A DNA stretch of 64,000 nt from Bacillus badius NBRC 15713 (GTDB lineage: Bacteria > Bacillota > Bacilli > Bacillales > Domibacillaceae): NCBI RefSeq assembly GCF_001591605.1, contig NZ_BCVF01000022.1, positions 1 through 64,000 on the forward strand, read 5' to 3'. A program made the position numbers and the translations under genes. The notes below the pieces were generated by a model. That model did not search any database. It had not been told where the DNA came from and saw only the letters and a program-made list of their open reading frames with translations. Positions within the stretch are counted from its first letter, which is position 1. Each line of letters opens with the position of its first letter. Shown here piece by piece: positions 62,436 to 64,000 of this stretch.

Positions 62436-63851
62436 ATGGTTGTTGGAGAAATCAGCCAGGAAAGAGACCTGGTTATTATCGGCGGCGGCCCGGGTGGTTA
62501 CAGTGCAGCCATCCGGGCGGCCCAGCTCGGATTGCCGGTTACACTGATTGAGCAAGCAGACCTTGGCGGTGTTTGCCTCAATAAAGGATGCATTCCGTCG
62601 AAGGTATTTACATATGCGGCGAAAAAACAGGCGGAAACAAGCCATATGCAAGAACTGGGGCTTCCGGCAGGAGAAGGCACCTTTGATTTGTCCAAGCTGC
62701 TTGCTTACAAGTCAAAGGTGACGGAGCAGCTGAGAAAAGGCGTCGAGGCGCTTTGCAAAGCCAATAAAGTAGAAGTTATTAAGGGAAAAGCAGGCTTTAC
62801 GGCTGAAGACCGCATCGGCGTTGAAAATGGGCATCAGTTTGATATTTATGTATTCAAGCAGGCCATTATTGCAACCGGAAGTTCGCCGGTTCTGCCGGAA
62901 GGGCTGCCGAAAAAACGGGGGCGGATTCTCCTTTCTCATGAAATCTTTGATTTAGAGGAGATGCCTGAGCATTTAATTGTGTACGGCCATGATTATATTT
63001 CGCTCGAAGTCGCTACGAGCTTCCATGCCTTAGGTGCCAAAGTAACCATTCTGTTAGAACAGGCAGCGGACTTCCCATTTGAACAGTCAGTCACCAAAGA
63101 GTTGAACCGGCTGTTGAAAAAGAAAAAAATTAAAGTAATGAAGGACGCGCTCATTCAATCTGCAGAAGAAGCAGAAGGAGAAGTGCGCATCGGATTCACA
63201 GCCGGCGGCAAAGAAGAACAGATGGCCGCTTCCCATTTATTCGTGGCTGGCAGCCGTCGGCCGAATGTGCAATACCTTGGCTTGAAGCGTTTTGGCATCG
63301 AGCAAACGGAAGAAGGATTTGTACGGGTAAACGGGAATATGCAGACGTCTGTTCCTTCGATTTATGCCATTGGCGATGTGACAGAAGGGCCGCTGCTTGC
63401 GGTTAAAGCGATCAAGCAAGGAAAAGCGGCAGTGGAAGCGATCGCCGGCGGAAAGCCGGAAGTGGACGTAACATTCTTGCCGACCATTGTGCATTCCCTT
63501 CCTCCAATCGCTTCAGCAGGATTAACGGAGCAACAGGCGCGTGAGATGGGGATGGATCTTCGCACCAGCCAATTTGCTCTTGGAGGAAACGGCTATGCGA
63601 TGATTACTGGCAAAAAAGATGGCTTTGTTAAAGTAATCTCGGATGCTTCCAACGAAATTGTTGCCGGCATTCATATGATCGGTGAAGGAGCGGTTGAATT
63701 ATCCAGCACGTTTGTCCAGCTGCTGGAAATGGCCGCTAAGGAAGAGGATATAAAGTTTCCTGCTTACGCACATCCAAGTTTTAATGAAGGATTGCTGGAA
63801 GCCGCAGAAGGGCTTATCGGCCAAGCGATTCACATGGCACCGAAAAAATAA
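62436..63851 (+). CDS. Dihydrolipoyl dehydrogenase-like E3 with an altered NAD-binding motif
   Basis: 471 aa, starting at the base after the E2 stop. FAD binding is normal (VIIGGGPGGYSAA near residue 13), as are the redox disulfide (GVCLNKGC near 46), YAIGD near 308 and the catalytic AHPSFNE near 446. The NAD-binding glycine motif, normally GGGYIGLE, reads YGHDYISLE near 183, and GRRPN reads SRRPN. The usual HK after the second FAD motif is VK. The protein is full length and not frameshifted, so it is a divergent E3, perhaps with changed NAD affinity or role. It closes the operon. Confidence 0.82.
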   Translation: MVVGEISQERDLVIIGGGPGGYSAAIRAAQLGLPVTLIEQADLGGVCLNKGCIPSKVFTYAAKKQAETSHMQELGLPAGEGTFDLSKLLAYKSKVTEQLRKGVEALCKANKVEVIKGKAGFTAEDRIGVENGHQFDIYVFKQAIIATGSSPVLPEGLPKKRGRILLSHEIFDLEEMPEHLIVYGHDYISLEVATSFHALGAKVTILLEQAADFPFEQSVTKELNRLLKKKKIKVMKDALIQSAEEAEGEVRIGFTAGGKEEQMAASHLFVAGSRRPNVQYLGLKRFGIEQTEEGFVRVNGNMQTSVPSIYAIGDVTEGPLLAVKAIKQGKAAVEAIAGGKPEVDVTFLPTIVHSLPPIASAGLTEQQAREMGMDLRTSQFALGGNGYAMITGKKDGFVKVISDASNEIVAGIHMIGEGAVELSSTFVQLLEMAAKEEDIKFPAYAHPSFNEGLLEAAEGLIGQAIHMAPKK

Positions 63852-63865
63852 AGAAAAGCGCTGAA

Positions 63866-63906
63866 CGGCTGTTCCTGAAGCAGGGACAGCCGCTTTCTTG
63901 TTTTTC
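63866..63906 (+). terminator. Terminator of the 2-oxoacid dehydrogenase operon
   Basis: CGGCTGTTCCTG pairs with CAGGGACAGCCG with one T-G pair around AAG, followed by CTTTCTTGTTTTT. The remaining bases to 64000 are AT-rich with a TATATTAT stretch and a terminal ATG that could start the next gene. Confidence 0.8.
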
Positions 63907-64000
63907 ATGAAAACAGATGCAAATCAAAGGCATATCTAATAGAATAGAAGAAAAGCTTTTTTACAAGCTAATCCTATGAATAAGGCAGGTATATTATATG

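Noticed and set aside
58982-63851. Housekeeping pyruvate dehydrogenase operon (pdhABCD)
   Set aside because: Not excluded biochemically, but the coupling to phenylalanine dehydrogenase, the divergent E3 and the catabolic setting make a specialised complex more likely.

Overview
The window looks like chromosomal DNA of a Gram-positive, low-to-mid GC endospore-former of the Bacillaceae. Ribosome binding sites are AGGAGG-type, TTG and GTG starts are common, and several neighbourhoods are classic Bacillus ones (tagO / lytR-tagU / yvyE / degS-degU, luxS, pbpC, acoABCL-acoR). The phenylalanine dehydrogenase at 57820-58962 matches, from memory, the characterised enzyme of Bacillus (Pseudobacillus) badius almost residue for residue, so I infer that species or a very close relative. 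I see no rRNA, tRNA, insertion sequence, phage gene or CRISPR array.

Layout. (1) 1-2.8 kb: an M20 amidohydrolase and an enolase-superfamily epimerase on the minus strand, then a small membrane protein. (2) 2.9-11.2 kb: acetoin dehydrogenase acoABCL behind a consensus sigma-54 promoter, its activator acoR, and a glycerate kinase. (3) 11.2-20.8 kb: a second sigma-54 system. A CBS-PAS-AAA+ activator with its own consensus -24/-12 promoter and a perfect upstream palindrome leads KipI-like, KipA-like, HyuA and HyuB genes, probably an ATP-dependent amidohydrolase for a lactam or imide; an EamA transporter follows. (4) 20.8-39.5 kb: cell envelope and signalling genes. These are a PBP3-like transpeptidase, a 7xLysM-NlpC/P60 wall hydrolase, an MBOAT/SGNH acetylation pair, a phosphodiester glycosidase, SlaP-SecA2 (accessory S-layer secretion), TagO, an LCP ligase, YvyE, DegS-DegU, a lipoprotein and LuxS. 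(5) 39.5-54.2 kb: phenylacetate catabolism. paaI is on the minus strand; paaK, a YumC-type flavin reductase, a ferredoxin, paaA-paaB-paaC-paaD, an EthD protein, paaF, paaG, an aldehyde dehydrogenase, paaH, paaJ, a second enoyl-CoA hydratase and the repressor paaX are on the plus strand; a PaaY-like protein is on the minus strand. (6) 54.3-63.9 kb: a nitronate monooxygenase-like protein, a sodium symporter, an Lrp regulator, phenylalanine dehydrogenase and a complete 2-oxoacid dehydrogenase complex (E1a, E1b, E2, E3).

How the genes work together. Regions 5 and 6 can be read as one route: amino acid uptake, phenylalanine to phenylpyruvate (phenylalanine dehydrogenase), phenylpyruvate to phenylacetyl-CoA (the linked 2-oxoacid dehydrogenase, inferred), then epoxidation, ring opening and beta-oxidation to acetyl-CoA and succinyl-CoA by the Paa enzymes. 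PaaK would serve free phenylacetate. No PaaE reductase and no bifunctional PaaZ are present. The ferredoxin/reductase pair and the stand-alone aldehyde dehydrogenase are the likely replacements. Region 4 resembles the S-layer/secondary-polysaccharide locus known in the B. cereus group, without the S-layer protein itself in view.
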